Shown here: piece by piece, positions 17,146-25,619 of the stretch
Layout: each line of letters opens with the position of its first letter
Position numbering within the stretch: position 1 is the stretch's first letter
NCBI GenBank assembly: GCA_035711865.1
Contig: DASTBT010000004.1
Coordinates: forward strand, 9,897 to 73,896
DNA from: JAOUEA01 sp035711865
GTDB lineage: Bacteria > Actinomycetota > UBA4738 > HRBIN12
Reading direction: 5' to 3'
DNA: 64,000 nt
Translations under genes and position numbers: made by a program
The notes under the pieces: model-generated
What the model saw: the letters and a program-made list of their open reading frames with translations, nothing else
What the model was told of the DNA's origin: nothing
Databases searched by the model: none

Positions 17146-17472
17146 CTACCCTTCGCCCGGACGCGTCGCCACCTCGACCCAGCCGTCGACCTCGCGGGCC
17201 TGGAACACCGGGAGCGGGTCGGCAGCGGGCCCTTCGACCGGTTCCCCGTTCTCGACGTCGAAGACGCTGCCGTGGCAGACGCACTCGACGGTCGCGGTGC
17301 GGTCGTCGAACACCCCCTCGGCGAGGGAACACCCCTGGTGCGTGCATTCGTCACCGAAGGCGTACAGATGCGCCTCGACCTGCGCGATCGTCACGCGCCC
17401 CGCCGGCGTGTCGTAGGCGCGCATCTCGCCCTCGGGGATCTCGCCCAGCGCTCCGACCCGCAGGAAGTCCAT
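17146..17472 (-). CDS. Rieske-type [2Fe-2S] ferredoxin
   Basis: This 108-residue soluble protein carries both Rieske boxes: C43-T-H45-Q-G-C48 and C64-V-C66-H67-G. It has the size and layout of the small electron-transfer components of oxygenases and nitrite reductases. No oxygenase large subunit lies next to it; the nearest genes are TrpB2 and a phospholipid synthase. A separate role in electron transfer or redox sensing is likely, and its partner is unknown. Confidence 0.9.
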   Translation of the reverse strand: MDFLRVGALGEIPEGEMRAYDTPAGRVTIAQVEAHLYAFGDECTHQGCSLAEGVFDDRTATVECVCHGSVFDVENGEPVEGPAADPLPVFQAREVDGWVEVATRPGEG

Positions 17473-17485
17473 CGTCAGCCTCCCG

Positions 17486-18142
17486 TCAGGCCCGGCTCAG
17501 GGCCGTGAACCCACGCTGAAGCACCGTGAGCACGCCGAGCGCCGAGAGCAGGATCAACGCCGGGAACATCATGCCGGGGATCAGCAGCCCCACCATCAGG
17601 GCCAGCATGCGCTCGAGCCGCTGAAACAGCCCCTCGGTCAGGCTGAGGCCGGCGGCCTCGGCCTCCGCGCGGATCTGGCTTACCCCGAGGCTCACGACCA
17701 ACGTCAGCAGGGCGAGAGCGGCCTGCACGGTCTCGCCCTGCGACGCGAGGCTCCAGAAGAGGCTCGAGAACAGGATCATGTCCGAGACGCGGTCGAGCAC
17801 GGAATCCATGAACGCGCCCGAGCGCCCCTCCTCACCTCGATGCCTCGCGACGGAACCGTCGAACACGTCCAGCACTCCCCCGATGATGAGCAGGAAGCCG
17901 GCGACGAGCCAGTTGCCGGCCACGATCTGCCAGCCGGCCAACACGATCACGAGCGGAGAGAGCAGCGTGAGCTGCCAGGGCCGAACGCCCGTCCAGATCA
18001 GGAACGCGAGGATCGCCCGGTAGGGCCAGGCGAGCAGCCGCTGCACCACGCCGCCCGCAGCGCTTTCGTTCTTGCGGGGCGGGGGCAGGTCCCGCACCCG
18101 TGGTGCCTCGCGCTCTGCCCGATGGGTGCGATCGTTGACCAC
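17486..18142 (-). CDS. CDP-alcohol phosphatidyltransferase
   Basis: This 218-residue membrane enzyme contains the full family signature D-x2-D-G-x2-A-R-x8-G-x3-D-x3-D: D92, D95, G96, A99, R100, G109, D113, D117. About six helices follow a basic N-terminal tail. It joins CDP-diacylglycerol to an alcohol such as glycerol phosphate or inositol phosphate; which one cannot be told from the motif alone. The start is GTG at 18142. It is followed, with 13 nt between, by the Rieske gene on the same strand. Confidence 0.88.
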   Translation of the reverse strand: MVNDRTHRAEREAPRVRDLPPPRKNESAAGGVVQRLLAWPYRAILAFLIWTGVRPWQLTLLSPLVIVLAGWQIVAGNWLVAGFLLIIGGVLDVFDGSVARHRGEEGRSGAFMDSVLDRVSDMILFSSLFWSLASQGETVQAALALLTLVVSLGVSQIRAEAEAAGLSLTEGLFQRLERMLALMVGLLIPGMMFPALILLSALGVLTVLQRGFTALSRA

Positions 18143-18170
18143 TAGTCCATGCCAGACGAGTTCCCAGGGA

Positions 18171-18710
18171 TCATCCCGCGAACGGCTCGAAATCCATGAC
18201 GACGTACCTCACCGTGCCGGCAGGAGCCTCGTAGGCGATCTCTTGCTGCGCGGTCGAGCCCATCAGCGCGAGGCCGAGCGGCGACGACGTGGTCACCGTG
18301 CGGACACCCGGCGCCTTCTCCTCGGCGTGCTCGGCGAGCAGATAGGTCTCCGTGTCGTCGTCATCTTCGTCGAGCGGGCGGATCGTCACGAGCATGCCGG
18401 ACGCCACCTCGTCGGAGTGTTGGGGAGCCTCCACGATCTCCGGGTCTCGCAGCATGTGCTGCAACTTGCGGATCTTCGACTCCATCAGGCCCTGCTCTTC
18501 CTTGGCCGCGTGGTACTCGGCGTTCTCGCTCAGGTCGCCCAGCTCGCGCGCCGCCTTGATCTTCTCGGTGACACGCGGACGCCCTTCGGTGGTGAGCTGC
18601 TCGAGCTCGGACTTGACGCGCAGGTACGCATCGAGGGTCAGGGTCGCGGTCGGCTCGTGCCCGGCGGCTCGGGGAGGCCGGTTCCGTAGTTCTTCGGGGA
18701 GCTCAGGCAT
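18171..18710 (-). CDS. greA: Transcript-cleavage factor GreA
   Basis: This 179-residue protein has an N-terminal coiled coil with the GreA signature KIKAARELGDLSENAEYHAAKEE split around residues 48-70 and a C-terminal FKBP-like domain (VTTSSPLGLALMG). The acidic tip D/E residues are present. It rescues backtracked RNA polymerase by stimulating cleavage of the nascent RNA. It is slightly longer than usual (about 158) because of an N-terminal tail and an acidic DEDDDD loop near 114-119. It stands alone on this strand between the phospholipid synthase and an aldehyde dehydrogenase. Confidence 0.93.
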   Translation of the reverse strand: MPELPEELRNRPPRAAGHEPTATLTLDAYLRVKSELEQLTTEGRPRVTEKIKAARELGDLSENAEYHAAKEEQGLMESKIRKLQHMLRDPEIVEAPQHSDEVASGMLVTIRPLDEDDDDTETYLLAEHAEEKAPGVRTVTTSSPLGLALMGSTAQQEIAYEAPAGTVRYVVMDFEPFAG

Positions 18711-18764
18711 GTGGCGAGTCTAGTGGGCGGACAGCGGGCGGTCTCGACTGCCGCGTTCGGAGAT

Positions 18765-20195
18765 TCATTCCTCGGAGAAGTAGACGTTCTTGACCTCCGT
18801 GTACAGGTGGGCGGCGGCCATGCCCATCTCGCGGCCAAGGCCGCTGCGCTTGAACCCGCCGAACGGCGCCTCGGTGTGCACGCTCGACGCCGAGTTCACG
18901 CTGAGGTTGCCCGTGCGGATGGCCTTGGCCACACGGATCGCGCGCCCGAGGTCCCGCGTCCAGATCGAGCCGGACAATCCGAAGGGAGAGTCGTTCGCCA
19001 GCCGCACGGCTTCCTCCTCGGTGTCGAAGGGGATCAGGCAGACGACGGGTCCGAAGATCTCCTCCTGAGCTACCCGCCACGAGTTGCTGACGTCGGCCAG
19101 CACCGCGGGGCGCATGAAATAGCCGTCACCGTCGGGCACGGCGCCGCCGGTCACGTGACGGGCGCCCTCGTCGATGCCGATGGCGAGGTAGTCGAGCGAG
19201 GTCTGTCGTTGCCGGGCCGAGATCAGCGGTCCCATCTCCGTGCTCTCGTCCAGTGGCTGGCCGACGACGACCGACTCGGTACGTTTGGCGAACCGATCCA
19301 CGAACTCGTCGTAGACCCGGCGCTGCACGAACTGGCGTGAGCGGGCGCAGCAGTCCTGTCCGGCGTTGTCGAAGACCGACCACAGCGACTTCTCGACGCA
19401 CACATCGAGGTCGGCGTCGTCGAAGACCACGTTGGCCGACTTCCCGCCGAGTTCGAGCGAGACACGCGTGATGTTCTCCGCGGCGGCCTGCATCACGCCG
19501 GTGCCGACCTCCGTTGAGCCGGTGAACGAAACCTTCGCGACCCGCGGATCGGCGATCAGGGCCCTGCCGACCGAAGAACCGGGCCCCGGCAGCACGCTGA
19601 GCGTGCCTTCGGACAGTCCGCTCCCGTAGAGGATCTCAGCGATCCGCAGGATCGTGAGGGGGGTTTGCGACGCTGGCTTGAGCACGGCCGCATTGCCGCA
19701 CGCAAGAGCCGGGGCGATCTTCCACGTCGCGATGACGGTCGGGAAGTTCCACGGCGCGATCAACACACACACACCGACCGGTTCCCGCAGGGTCACGTCG
19801 AGCCCCGGCGGCACGATCGGGATCGTCTCTCCGAAGATCTTGTTCGCCGCTCCGCCCCAGTACTCGAAGACGTTGGCGACGATGTCGATCTCTCCGCGGG
19901 CGGCGGTGATCGGCTTCCCCCCGTTGCGTGCCTCGAGCTCGGCGAGCTCCTCCTGCCTTTCCCGGATCGCGAGCGACGCGTTCGTCAACACGCGTCCGCG
20001 TTCGCGGGCGGACATCCGCGTCCAGGCCCCCTCTTCGAACGCCTCGACCGCCACGTCGATCGCGCGTCGAGCGTCGTCGACGCCGGCCCTGGCTACCTCG
20101 GCCATCGACGCCCCGGTCGCCGGTTCGACCACCTCGTCGATCGCCCCGTCGAGGGACGCGACGCGCTCGCCCCCAAGCACCATCAGCTCAGCCAT
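18765..20195 (-). CDS. NAD(P)-dependent aldehyde dehydrogenase
   Basis: This 476-residue ALDH has its catalytic Cys in NAGQDCCARSR (C282), the general-base Glu in VSLELGGKSA, and the cofactor segments PWNFPTVIATWK and FTGSTEVG. It oxidises an aldehyde to the acid. Within this window it is the natural candidate for the aldehyde step of the amine pathway (compare PuuC/betaine-aldehyde type enzymes), but it has its own promoter, divergent from an SDR, and no GntR-type operator was seen there. A GGAGGTG Shine-Dalgarno supports the ATG at 20195; the open frame running on to 21125 is antisense to the SDR. Confidence 0.92.
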   Translation of the reverse strand: MAELMVLGGERVASLDGAIDEVVEPATGASMAEVARAGVDDARRAIDVAVEAFEEGAWTRMSARERGRVLTNASLAIRERQEELAELEARNGGKPITAARGEIDIVANVFEYWGGAANKIFGETIPIVPPGLDVTLREPVGVCVLIAPWNFPTVIATWKIAPALACGNAAVLKPASQTPLTILRIAEILYGSGLSEGTLSVLPGPGSSVGRALIADPRVAKVSFTGSTEVGTGVMQAAAENITRVSLELGGKSANVVFDDADLDVCVEKSLWSVFDNAGQDCCARSRQFVQRRVYDEFVDRFAKRTESVVVGQPLDESTEMGPLISARQRQTSLDYLAIGIDEGARHVTGGAVPDGDGYFMRPAVLADVSNSWRVAQEEIFGPVVCLIPFDTEEEAVRLANDSPFGLSGSIWTRDLGRAIRVAKAIRTGNLSVNSASSVHTEAPFGGFKRSGLGREMGMAAAHLYTEVKNVYFSEE

Positions 20196-20282
20196 CGGTC
20201 CCACCTCCGTGCGGTGAACGAGGGGCACATCGTAGACCCACGCCGTACCCTTGGCCGTCCGACCGACGAAGGGAGGCGCGCC

Positions 20283-21050
20283 ATGCGGCTCGAAGGAAAG
20301 GTGGCACTGATCACGGGAGGTGCCAGCGGCATGGGGAAGATCGCGTCGGAGCTCTTCGCGAACGAAGGCGCGAAGGTCGTTCTCACCGACGTGGACGACG
20401 GAGCCGGTGGATCGACGGCGACGGCGATCGGCGATCAAGCGTACTACGTGCACGCCGATGTCTCGAGGGAGTCCGACGCGGCGGCGATGGTGGCGGCCAC
20501 GGTCGAGCGCTTCGGCCGGCTCGACGTGCTCTACAACAACGCGGGGATCATGCCGCTGGACGACGGATCGGTGACCGACGCCGACGGCTCGATCTGGGAC
20601 ACGGTGCTGGCGGTCAACGTGAAGGGCGTGATGTTCGGCTGCAAGTTTGGGATCCCCGCGATGCTCGAAACGGGCGGCGGGTCGATCATCAACGTCGCAT
20701 CGTTCGTCGCGTGGCTCGGAGCGGCGACTTCGCAGACGGCATACACCGCATCGAAGGGCGCCGTGCTCGCGATGACCCGTGAGGTAGCGGTCGAGTACGC
20801 GCGGAAAGGCATCCGGTGCAACGCTCTGTGCCCCGGGCCGATCGAGACGCCTCTCCTGGCCGCGCTGCTGTCCGACGATGCGAAGAAGCAGCGTCGGTTC
20901 GTGCACATCCCGATGGGTCGGCTCGGACAGGCCGAGGAGCTCGCGAAGGCCGCGCTCTTCCTGGCCAGCGACGACTCGAGCTACATGACGGGCGCGAGCC
21001 TGATCGTCGACGGCGGTATCACGGCGGCCTACGTAACGCCGGAAGACTGA
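20283..21050 (+). CDS. Short-chain dehydrogenase/reductase (SDR)
   Basis: This 255-residue classical SDR has the cofactor motif TGGASGMGK (TGxxxGxG), an Asp after strand 2 (TDVDD) that favours NAD(H), NNAG, a catalytic Ser in NVASF, and Y154-x3-K158 (YTASK). The end MTGASLIVDGGITAAY is typical. It oxidises or reduces a hydroxy/keto group of an unidentified small substrate. It is divergent from the aldehyde dehydrogenase with 87 nt between them, so the two may be co-regulated and act in sequence (alcohol to aldehyde or ketone, then acid). GGGAGG precedes the ATG. Confidence 0.9.
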   Translation: MRLEGKVALITGGASGMGKIASELFANEGAKVVLTDVDDGAGGSTATAIGDQAYYVHADVSRESDAAAMVAATVERFGRLDVLYNNAGIMPLDDGSVTDADGSIWDTVLAVNVKGVMFGCKFGIPAMLETGGGSIINVASFVAWLGAATSQTAYTASKGAVLAMTREVAVEYARKGIRCNALCPGPIETPLLAALLSDDAKKQRRFVHIPMGRLGQAEELAKAALFLASDDSSYMTGASLIVDGGITAAYVTPED

Positions 21051-21409
21051 CCCTTTCCCGATCGATCCGCCGATTTCAGCCGATCTGGACCGCTCGCAGC
21101 GAACGAGGCTGCCGAGCCATTCCACTCGATCTTCACATGGCGGAACGAAACGTTACAGCGCGAGGCTTGCGCCGAGGAACGTCGAGACCATCCTCGCCAC
21201 GGTCTTGTTCACCGACGTCGTGGCTTCGAGGCGAGGCTCACCGATCTCGCGCAAACGCGACTGGCGCGAGTCCGGACCGGCCCCCCAGCGATGCAAGCGA
21301 ACCGGAGTTGAATGGAACCCCCGATCGGTGGCGACTTCTCCGATGTCGTCTAGGCATGACGGGATGCTCCGTCATCGATCCGCAAGCGGTTCCGGGCACC
21401 ACTCTCGGC
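21051..21409. other. Intergenic stretch with one gene relic
   Basis: These 359 nt lie between the SDR and the convergent kinase gene. Apart from the cyclase-like relic at 21171-21290 I see no gene with a start, Shine-Dalgarno or family motif. No strong hairpin with a U-tract was found, although both flanking genes end here. Confidence 0.55.
21171..21290 (+). pseudogene. Class III adenylate/guanylate cyclase relic
   Basis: One frame reads NVETILATVLFTDVVAS, the hallmark first metal-binding strand of class III nucleotide cyclases (x-x-x-V-L-F-T-D-I-V-x-S-T). After the Ser the likely continuation EARLTDLAQTRLARVR is in the next frame, so there is a frameshift, and it meets a stop soon after. 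The rest of the catalytic domain is missing. It is a short dead fragment of a family that is abundant in actinobacteria. Confidence 0.5.
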
Positions 21410-22930
21410 TCACGTGCCGAAGACTCCGCGGAGCGCTCCGTACACCGCACGGTATCGCCCGTACGCCTCCTCGTAGGCTTCACGCGTCGAGGGATCCGGC
21501 TCGTGCTCGTCGGGACGGAACCGCACGAACGCCTCCACCGCGCTCGACACGCTGTCGTGCACGCCGGCTCCAACCGCCGCGAGGATCGCGGCCCCGGTCG
21601 CCGTCGTCTCGACCGACTCTGGCACCCGCACGGGCAGCCCCGTCACGTCGGACTTGATCTGCCGCCACAGGGGGCCCTTCGCGCCCCCACCCACGATCGT
21701 CAGCCGCCGCACGTCCAGGCCGGCGTGCTTCATCGCGTCGAGGATGTCGCGCAATGCGAACGCGCTCCCTTCGAGGATCGCGCGCGTCATGTGGTCGCGC
21801 GTGTGAGCGAGCGAGAGCCCGTAGAAGACCCCCCGGGCGGCCCCGTTCCACTCGGGGGCCATCGCGCCCTGCATACAGGGGAGGAACACGAGTCCCTCCG
21901 CGCCCGCGTCGATGTGACCGGCCTCCGTCGACAGGAAGTCGTACGCGTCGCCCAGTCCCACGGCTTCCGCGTCGCGCTCGATCGGCGCGAACTGGTCGCG
22001 CCACCACCGCAGATTGCCACCTGAGACGAAGCCGGGGTTCTCGAGCAGCCACGTATCGGGATCGGCGTGCGGGTGGCACTCGACCAGCATCGTCGGGTCC
22101 TCGCGCGGCTCCGCGCTCGCTGCACAGACCGGCTCGGCGGTGCCGACCACGTCGCAGACGTCGCCCGGGGCGTACACGCCTGCGCCGAGCGTCGCGGCCA
22201 TCTCGTCGCCGCAGCCGATCGCCACGACGGTCGACGGATCGAGGCCGCTCGCGTCGGCGAACGCTACCGTGACGGTTCCGACCGCCTCGGTACCCGCCCC
22301 GAGCCGCGGCAGCATCGTTTCGTCGATCTCGGTCGCCGCGAGCGCCTCCGAGGACCATTCGCGCGAGCGGGGATCGAGAAGCGCGAGCGAGCTGGCGTTC
22401 GAGTAGTCGACCGCGACCTCCCCGGTCACGTGGCGCAGCACGAACGAGCCTGGCGGCATCACGTAGCGGGCCTCCTTCCATGCCCCCGGCTCCTCGTCAC
22501 GGACCCACATCGCCTTGAAGACCGCGTGCGAGGAGTCGAGGTTCGCGCCGACGGCCCGGTAGAACTCGGGAGGCGACATGCGTTCCCCAAGGGCGGCGGC
22601 CTGGGCCTCCGCACGCCGGTCCATCCAGATCATCGCCGGGCGCACGGGCACGCCATTCTCGTCACATACCACCATGCCGTCGAGCTGCGAGCCGAACGAC
22701 AGGCCCCGGATCGCAGCGGCACCCTCGGGGCTCGAGGCGACGAGCCGCGCGCACGCCCGCTGGACGGCCGCCGTCCACAACGCCGGATCCTGCTCGGCCC
22801 AGGCGGGCTGCGGGAACGACACGTCGTACGCCTCGTACGCCGAGTCAACGAGCTGCCCGTCGTCGCGGTACAGGGCGGCGTTCGTGCCCTGGCTCCCGAC
22901 GTCGCAGCCGATCACGTAGACGGGGCTCAC
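21410..22930 (-). CDS. FGGY-family carbohydrate kinase
   Basis: This 506-residue two-domain sugar kinase starts with the phosphate-1 loop GCDVGSQGTNAALY and contains WAEQDPALW, GLSFGSQLDGMVV and WMDRR. The second-domain signature region is NPGFVSGGNLRWWRDQF, with an adenosine loop TIVGGGAKGPLWRQIKSD. It resembles xylulokinase/LsrK-type kinases that phosphorylate a ketose or a polyol-derived sugar. The GTG at 22930 overlaps the dehydrogenase stop (GTGA). It is the last gene of the GntR operon, so its product is probably cleaved by the aldolase of the same operon. Confidence 0.88.
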   Translation of the reverse strand: MSPVYVIGCDVGSQGTNAALYRDDGQLVDSAYEAYDVSFPQPAWAEQDPALWTAAVQRACARLVASSPEGAAAIRGLSFGSQLDGMVVCDENGVPVRPAMIWMDRRAEAQAAALGERMSPPEFYRAVGANLDSSHAVFKAMWVRDEEPGAWKEARYVMPPGSFVLRHVTGEVAVDYSNASSLALLDPRSREWSSEALAATEIDETMLPRLGAGTEAVGTVTVAFADASGLDPSTVVAIGCGDEMAATLGAGVYAPGDVCDVVGTAEPVCAASAEPREDPTMLVECHPHADPDTWLLENPGFVSGGNLRWWRDQFAPIERDAEAVGLGDAYDFLSTEAGHIDAGAEGLVFLPCMQGAMAPEWNGAARGVFYGLSLAHTRDHMTRAILEGSAFALRDILDAMKHAGLDVRRLTIVGGGAKGPLWRQIKSDVTGLPVRVPESVETTATGAAILAAVGAGVHDSVSSAVEAFVRFRPDEHEPDPSTREAYEEAYGRYRAVYGALRGVFGT

Positions 22931-23982
22931 GGCACGATCACCATCTTCAGACCGGTACCGGAGCGGATCGTCTCGAACGCCTCTGCGATGCGCTCGAGCG
23001 GCCATCGGTGGGTGACGACGGCGGCGAGCACTTCTTGCTTGCGATCGAGGTAGTCCATCGTGATGCGGTACTGGCGGTGCGTGGCACCGTACGCACCACG
23101 GATGTCGAGCTCCTTGTAATGCAGCTCGTTCATGTCGAGCGGGCTCACGGGGTCGTGTTTCGGCAGGCCGGCGAAGTACACGAGGGTCGCGCGCTTCGCC
23201 GCCATCTCCAGCGCGGCCTGCTGCGCCGGCTTCGCGGGCGCCGCCACGCTCACGCGCTCGGCGCCGTGCCCACCGGTGCGCGAGCGAACCTCCTCGACAC
23301 CGTTGTCGTCGCCTGCGACCCACGCGTCGTCGACGACGTCGCCGACCGCATCGAGCGCGATCTTCAGGCGATCGCCCGACACATCGGTGAGGAACACCTT
23401 GGACGCGCCCCGGTCGCGCGCCATCACCGCCTGCCAGCAGCCGATCGGGCCGGTGCCGAGGATCACGACCGTGTCCCCGAGGCGCACGTCGAGTTGCTCG
23501 ATGCCGTTCAGCGCGCACGCGAACGGATCGGCCACCGTCGCGAGGTCGCTCGGCAGGTCGGGCGGCAGCGGGATCAGGTTCTTCGTCGCGATCGGCGGCA
23601 CCGCCGCGAGCTCCGCGTACGCCCCCGGATAAGGGTCGTACCCGTAGAGGAGGTGGTGCTCGCAGAGGTTCTGGAAGCCCTCGAGGCACCAACGGCATTC
23701 CCCGCACGTGAGGATCGAGCCGAGGAACACACGATCACCCGGTGAGACGCCCGGCGGCAGATCGGCGTGCGCCCCCACGTGCTCGAGCACGCCGACCGGT
23801 TCGTGGCCGAGGAGCCACGGCGCCGGCGCCTTCGGGTCGCCGTTGAAGAACGTGCGTGCGTCGGTGCCGCAGATGCCGCACGCCTCGACCCGAAGCAGCG
23901 CGCCCGCCGGGTCGAGCTCTGGTTCCCCCACGTCGTCGCGCACCTCGATCGCATCGACATCGGTCATGAATGCGGCGCGCAT
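22927..23982 (-). CDS. Zinc-dependent alcohol/polyol dehydrogenase (MDR family)
   Basis: The product is a 351-residue medium-chain dehydrogenase. Catalytic zinc ligands are C35-x2-C38 (CGICGTD) and H60-E61 (GHEPVG). Structural zinc cysteines are in TCGECRWCLEGFQNLC, and the nucleotide fold is LGTGPIGCWQAV. It is likely to oxidise a secondary alcohol of a polyol or sugar to the ketone. The ATG at 23982 lies 1 nt past the aldolase stop; a GTG at 24000 would extend the protein into the aldolase gene. It sits between aldolase and kinase in the GntR operon. Confidence 0.88.
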   Translation of the reverse strand: MRAAFMTDVDAIEVRDDVGEPELDPAGALLRVEACGICGTDARTFFNGDPKAPAPWLLGHEPVGVLEHVGAHADLPPGVSPGDRVFLGSILTCGECRWCLEGFQNLCEHHLLYGYDPYPGAYAELAAVPPIATKNLIPLPPDLPSDLATVADPFACALNGIEQLDVRLGDTVVILGTGPIGCWQAVMARDRGASKVFLTDVSGDRLKIALDAVGDVVDDAWVAGDDNGVEEVRSRTGGHGAERVSVAAPAKPAQQAALEMAAKRATLVYFAGLPKHDPVSPLDMNELHYKELDIRGAYGATHRQYRITMDYLDRKQEVLAAVVTHRWPLERIAEAFETIRSGTGLKMVIVP

Positions 23983-23983
23983 C

Positions 23984-24808
23984 TCAGCCGGTTTCCTCAC
24001 GCAGCGCGTCGAGGGCCTTCTCCGCGGTCCACCGATCGCGGATCACCCGGGAGAGCGCCCGCGTGATCGCCTCTGGGTCCCGGTGCATGAAGATGTTGCG
24101 GCCGACCGAGCATCCGATCGCGCCGACCGCCATCGCCTGTTCCATGCGCGAGAGCAGCTCCGCGTCCTCGAGCCGTGAGCCGCCTGCGAGCACGACCGGG
24201 ATGCCGTTGGCCGCTTCCACACATCTCCCGAACGACTCTTGATCGCCCGGCCAGTTCGTCTTCACGATGTCGGCGCCCAGCTCCGCACAGAGCCGCACGT
24301 TGCGACGCAGGTACTCGAACCCGTACTGCTGCTTGAGCTCCTCGACCGTGGCGTAGGTCGTCGGGAACTCAGCCTCCGCGATGAACGGCATACCGAGGAA
24401 CGCGCATTCACGTCCGACGGCCGACAGGATGTCGATCATGCCGGCCTCGGTGTCGCCGCCCAGCGCCGTGAAGAGTACGACCGCGTCGGCACCGAGAGTC
24501 AGGGCCTCCTCGACCTCGGCGATCTGGACGATCTGCGGCCGTCCGCCGTCGGGCGAAGCGCTCGCCGACAGGAGCAGGGCGAGCGACGTCGTGGGGCCGA
24601 AACCCTCCGCGGCGATGCGGATCATCCCCTTGCTCATCATGATCACGTTCGAGCCTCCCGCGACCGCTTCCCGGGTGCGCTGGGTGATGTCGCCGAGCGG
24701 TTCGAGGAACGTGGGCGAGGTCATGCCGTGGTCGAGCGCGCAGATCACCGACGCTCCGTCGGCGTCGATCACTCGCTTCAGCCGCATCGTCTTGCCGACG
24801 CTGGTCAT
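23984..24808 (-). CDS. DhnA/LsrF-type class I aldolase
   Basis: This 274-residue TIM-barrel protein is of the DeoC/FbaB/LsrF group. It has VICALDHGMTSP near the N-terminus, the Schiff-base Lys in ADIVKTNWPGD (K183), and a phosphate-binding end GGSRLEDAE ... VGAIGCSVGRNIF. It probably cleaves or transfers a phosphorylated ketose made by the kinase of the same operon. The ATG overlaps the regulator stop by 1 nt (TGATG) and has a GGAGGAG Shine-Dalgarno. LsrF of the AI-2 system has the same fold, but no other lsr gene is present. Confidence 0.85.
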   Translation of the reverse strand: MTSVGKTMRLKRVIDADGASVICALDHGMTSPTFLEPLGDITQRTREAVAGGSNVIMMSKGMIRIAAEGFGPTTSLALLLSASASPDGGRPQIVQIAEVEEALTLGADAVVLFTALGGDTEAGMIDILSAVGRECAFLGMPFIAEAEFPTTYATVEELKQQYGFEYLRRNVRLCAELGADIVKTNWPGDQESFGRCVEAANGIPVVLAGGSRLEDAELLSRMEQAMAVGAIGCSVGRNIFMHRDPEAITRALSRVIRDRWTAEKALDALREETG

Positions 24809-25536
24809 CACGATCTCCTCCCCGGTCCTCGCCGGACCACGGTGAACTCGAACGCGTCCGCGAGGTGATGCTCGTGCGAGAGCAGCAACGGCTCGCCCGA
24901 TCGGCCGAAGTCGACCTGGCGCAGGTACAGCAGCGCCGCTCCGCCCCTGACGCCCAATCTCTTCGCGAGTGATCGGTCGGCCCGTGCGGGCTCGACGCGC
25001 ACGACTCCGTGCGCGACCGGACTGCCGTGGCGCTCCAGCAGCTCGTACAGCGAACCGTCGAGCGGCATTGCGCTCAGCTCGCCTGCTGCGATCAACGAGA
25101 CAGAGACCACGTCGAGCGAGAGCACGACCGGGTCGTCGTCTGCGGTACGCACCCGTTCGAGGCGCACCACGGGATCGCCGGGCTGCAGGTCGAGCGCCTC
25201 GGCCTCCTCGCCGTCGGCCCCACCCGTGTGCACGGCGGATCGGCTCGTACCCGGCTCCATGCCGGCGGCCCTGATCGCCTCGGTCACGCCGAAGTTCACA
25301 TCGAGGTTGTTGCGCAGCCGGGGCCGGTGGGTGGCGTAGGTGCCGGCGCCGCTCGTGCGGGTGACGAACCCGTCCTCCTCCAGCGACCGCAACGCCTCGC
25401 GGAGCGTCGGGCGCGACACGCCGAGCTCTTCGGCGAGCTCTGGCTCGGGCGGCAGCTTCGACCCCGGCGGGATACGTCCCGTGGCGATGCGTGAGACCAG
25501 GTCGTCGCGCACCCGGAACGACAACCGCTTCTTCAC
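24808..25536 (-). CDS. GntR-family regulator with UTRA ligand domain (HutC subfamily)
   Basis: This 242-residue regulator has an N-terminal winged helix (about 5-70: DDLVSRIATGRIPPGSKLPPEPELAEELGVSRPT split over the HTH) and a C-terminal UTRA sensor domain (about 90-235, PVVRLERVR, SLYELLER, LYLRQVDF). The GTG at 25536 is chosen for its GAGGGGGTG Shine-Dalgarno; a GTG at 25566 has none. Thirty-four nt upstream lies a perfect inverted repeat (25570-25584), and a near-copy lies before the permease gene (25899-25913). It probably represses its own operon and the divergent amine operon until a small ligand binds the UTRA domain. Confidence 0.9.
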   Translation of the reverse strand: MKKRLSFRVRDDLVSRIATGRIPPGSKLPPEPELAEELGVSRPTLREALRSLEEDGFVTRTSGAGTYATHRPRLRNNLDVNFGVTEAIRAAGMEPGTSRSAVHTGGADGEEAEALDLQPGDPVVRLERVRTADDDPVVLSLDVVSVSLIAAGELSAMPLDGSLYELLERHGSPVAHGVVRVEPARADRSLAKRLGVRGGAALLYLRQVDFGRSGEPLLLSHEHHLADAFEFTVVRRGPGRRS

Positions 25537-25569
25537 CGACGACCACCCCCTCGCGTCGGGACACACTAC

Positions 25570-25584
25570 ATTTGTCTGACAAAT
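25570..25584. promoter_or_regulatory. Predicted GntR operator 1 (perfect 15-bp inverted repeat)
   Basis: ATTTGTCTGACAAAT is a perfect palindrome around a central T. It stands in the divergent interval between the GntR gene and the 94-residue membrane ORF, 34 nt from the regulator start. It fits the general GntR operator form with TNGT/ACNA arms. The same core recurs at 25899-25913. Confidence 0.75.
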
Positions 25585-25619
25585 CGTGTCAAAGGAGCCG
25601 CCCGGCCTACCATGGGCCG

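Noticed and set aside
17146..17472. Rieske protein as part of an aromatic-amine dioxygenase linked to the GS/GATase genes (AtdA-like)
   Set aside because: No oxygenase large subunit or reductase lies anywhere in the window, and the gene is 10 kb from the ligases.
21410..25536. AI-2 quorum-signal (Lsr) processing operon
   Set aside because: An LsrF-like aldolase and an FGGY kinase are present, but there is no lsr transporter, LsrG or LsrR; the regulator is GntR/UTRA and a zinc dehydrogenase is included.
25570..25584. Inverted repeat as a transcription terminator
   Set aside because: The arms are AT-rich and only 7 bp, there is no U-tract, and a near-copy lies before another gene, which fits an operator better.
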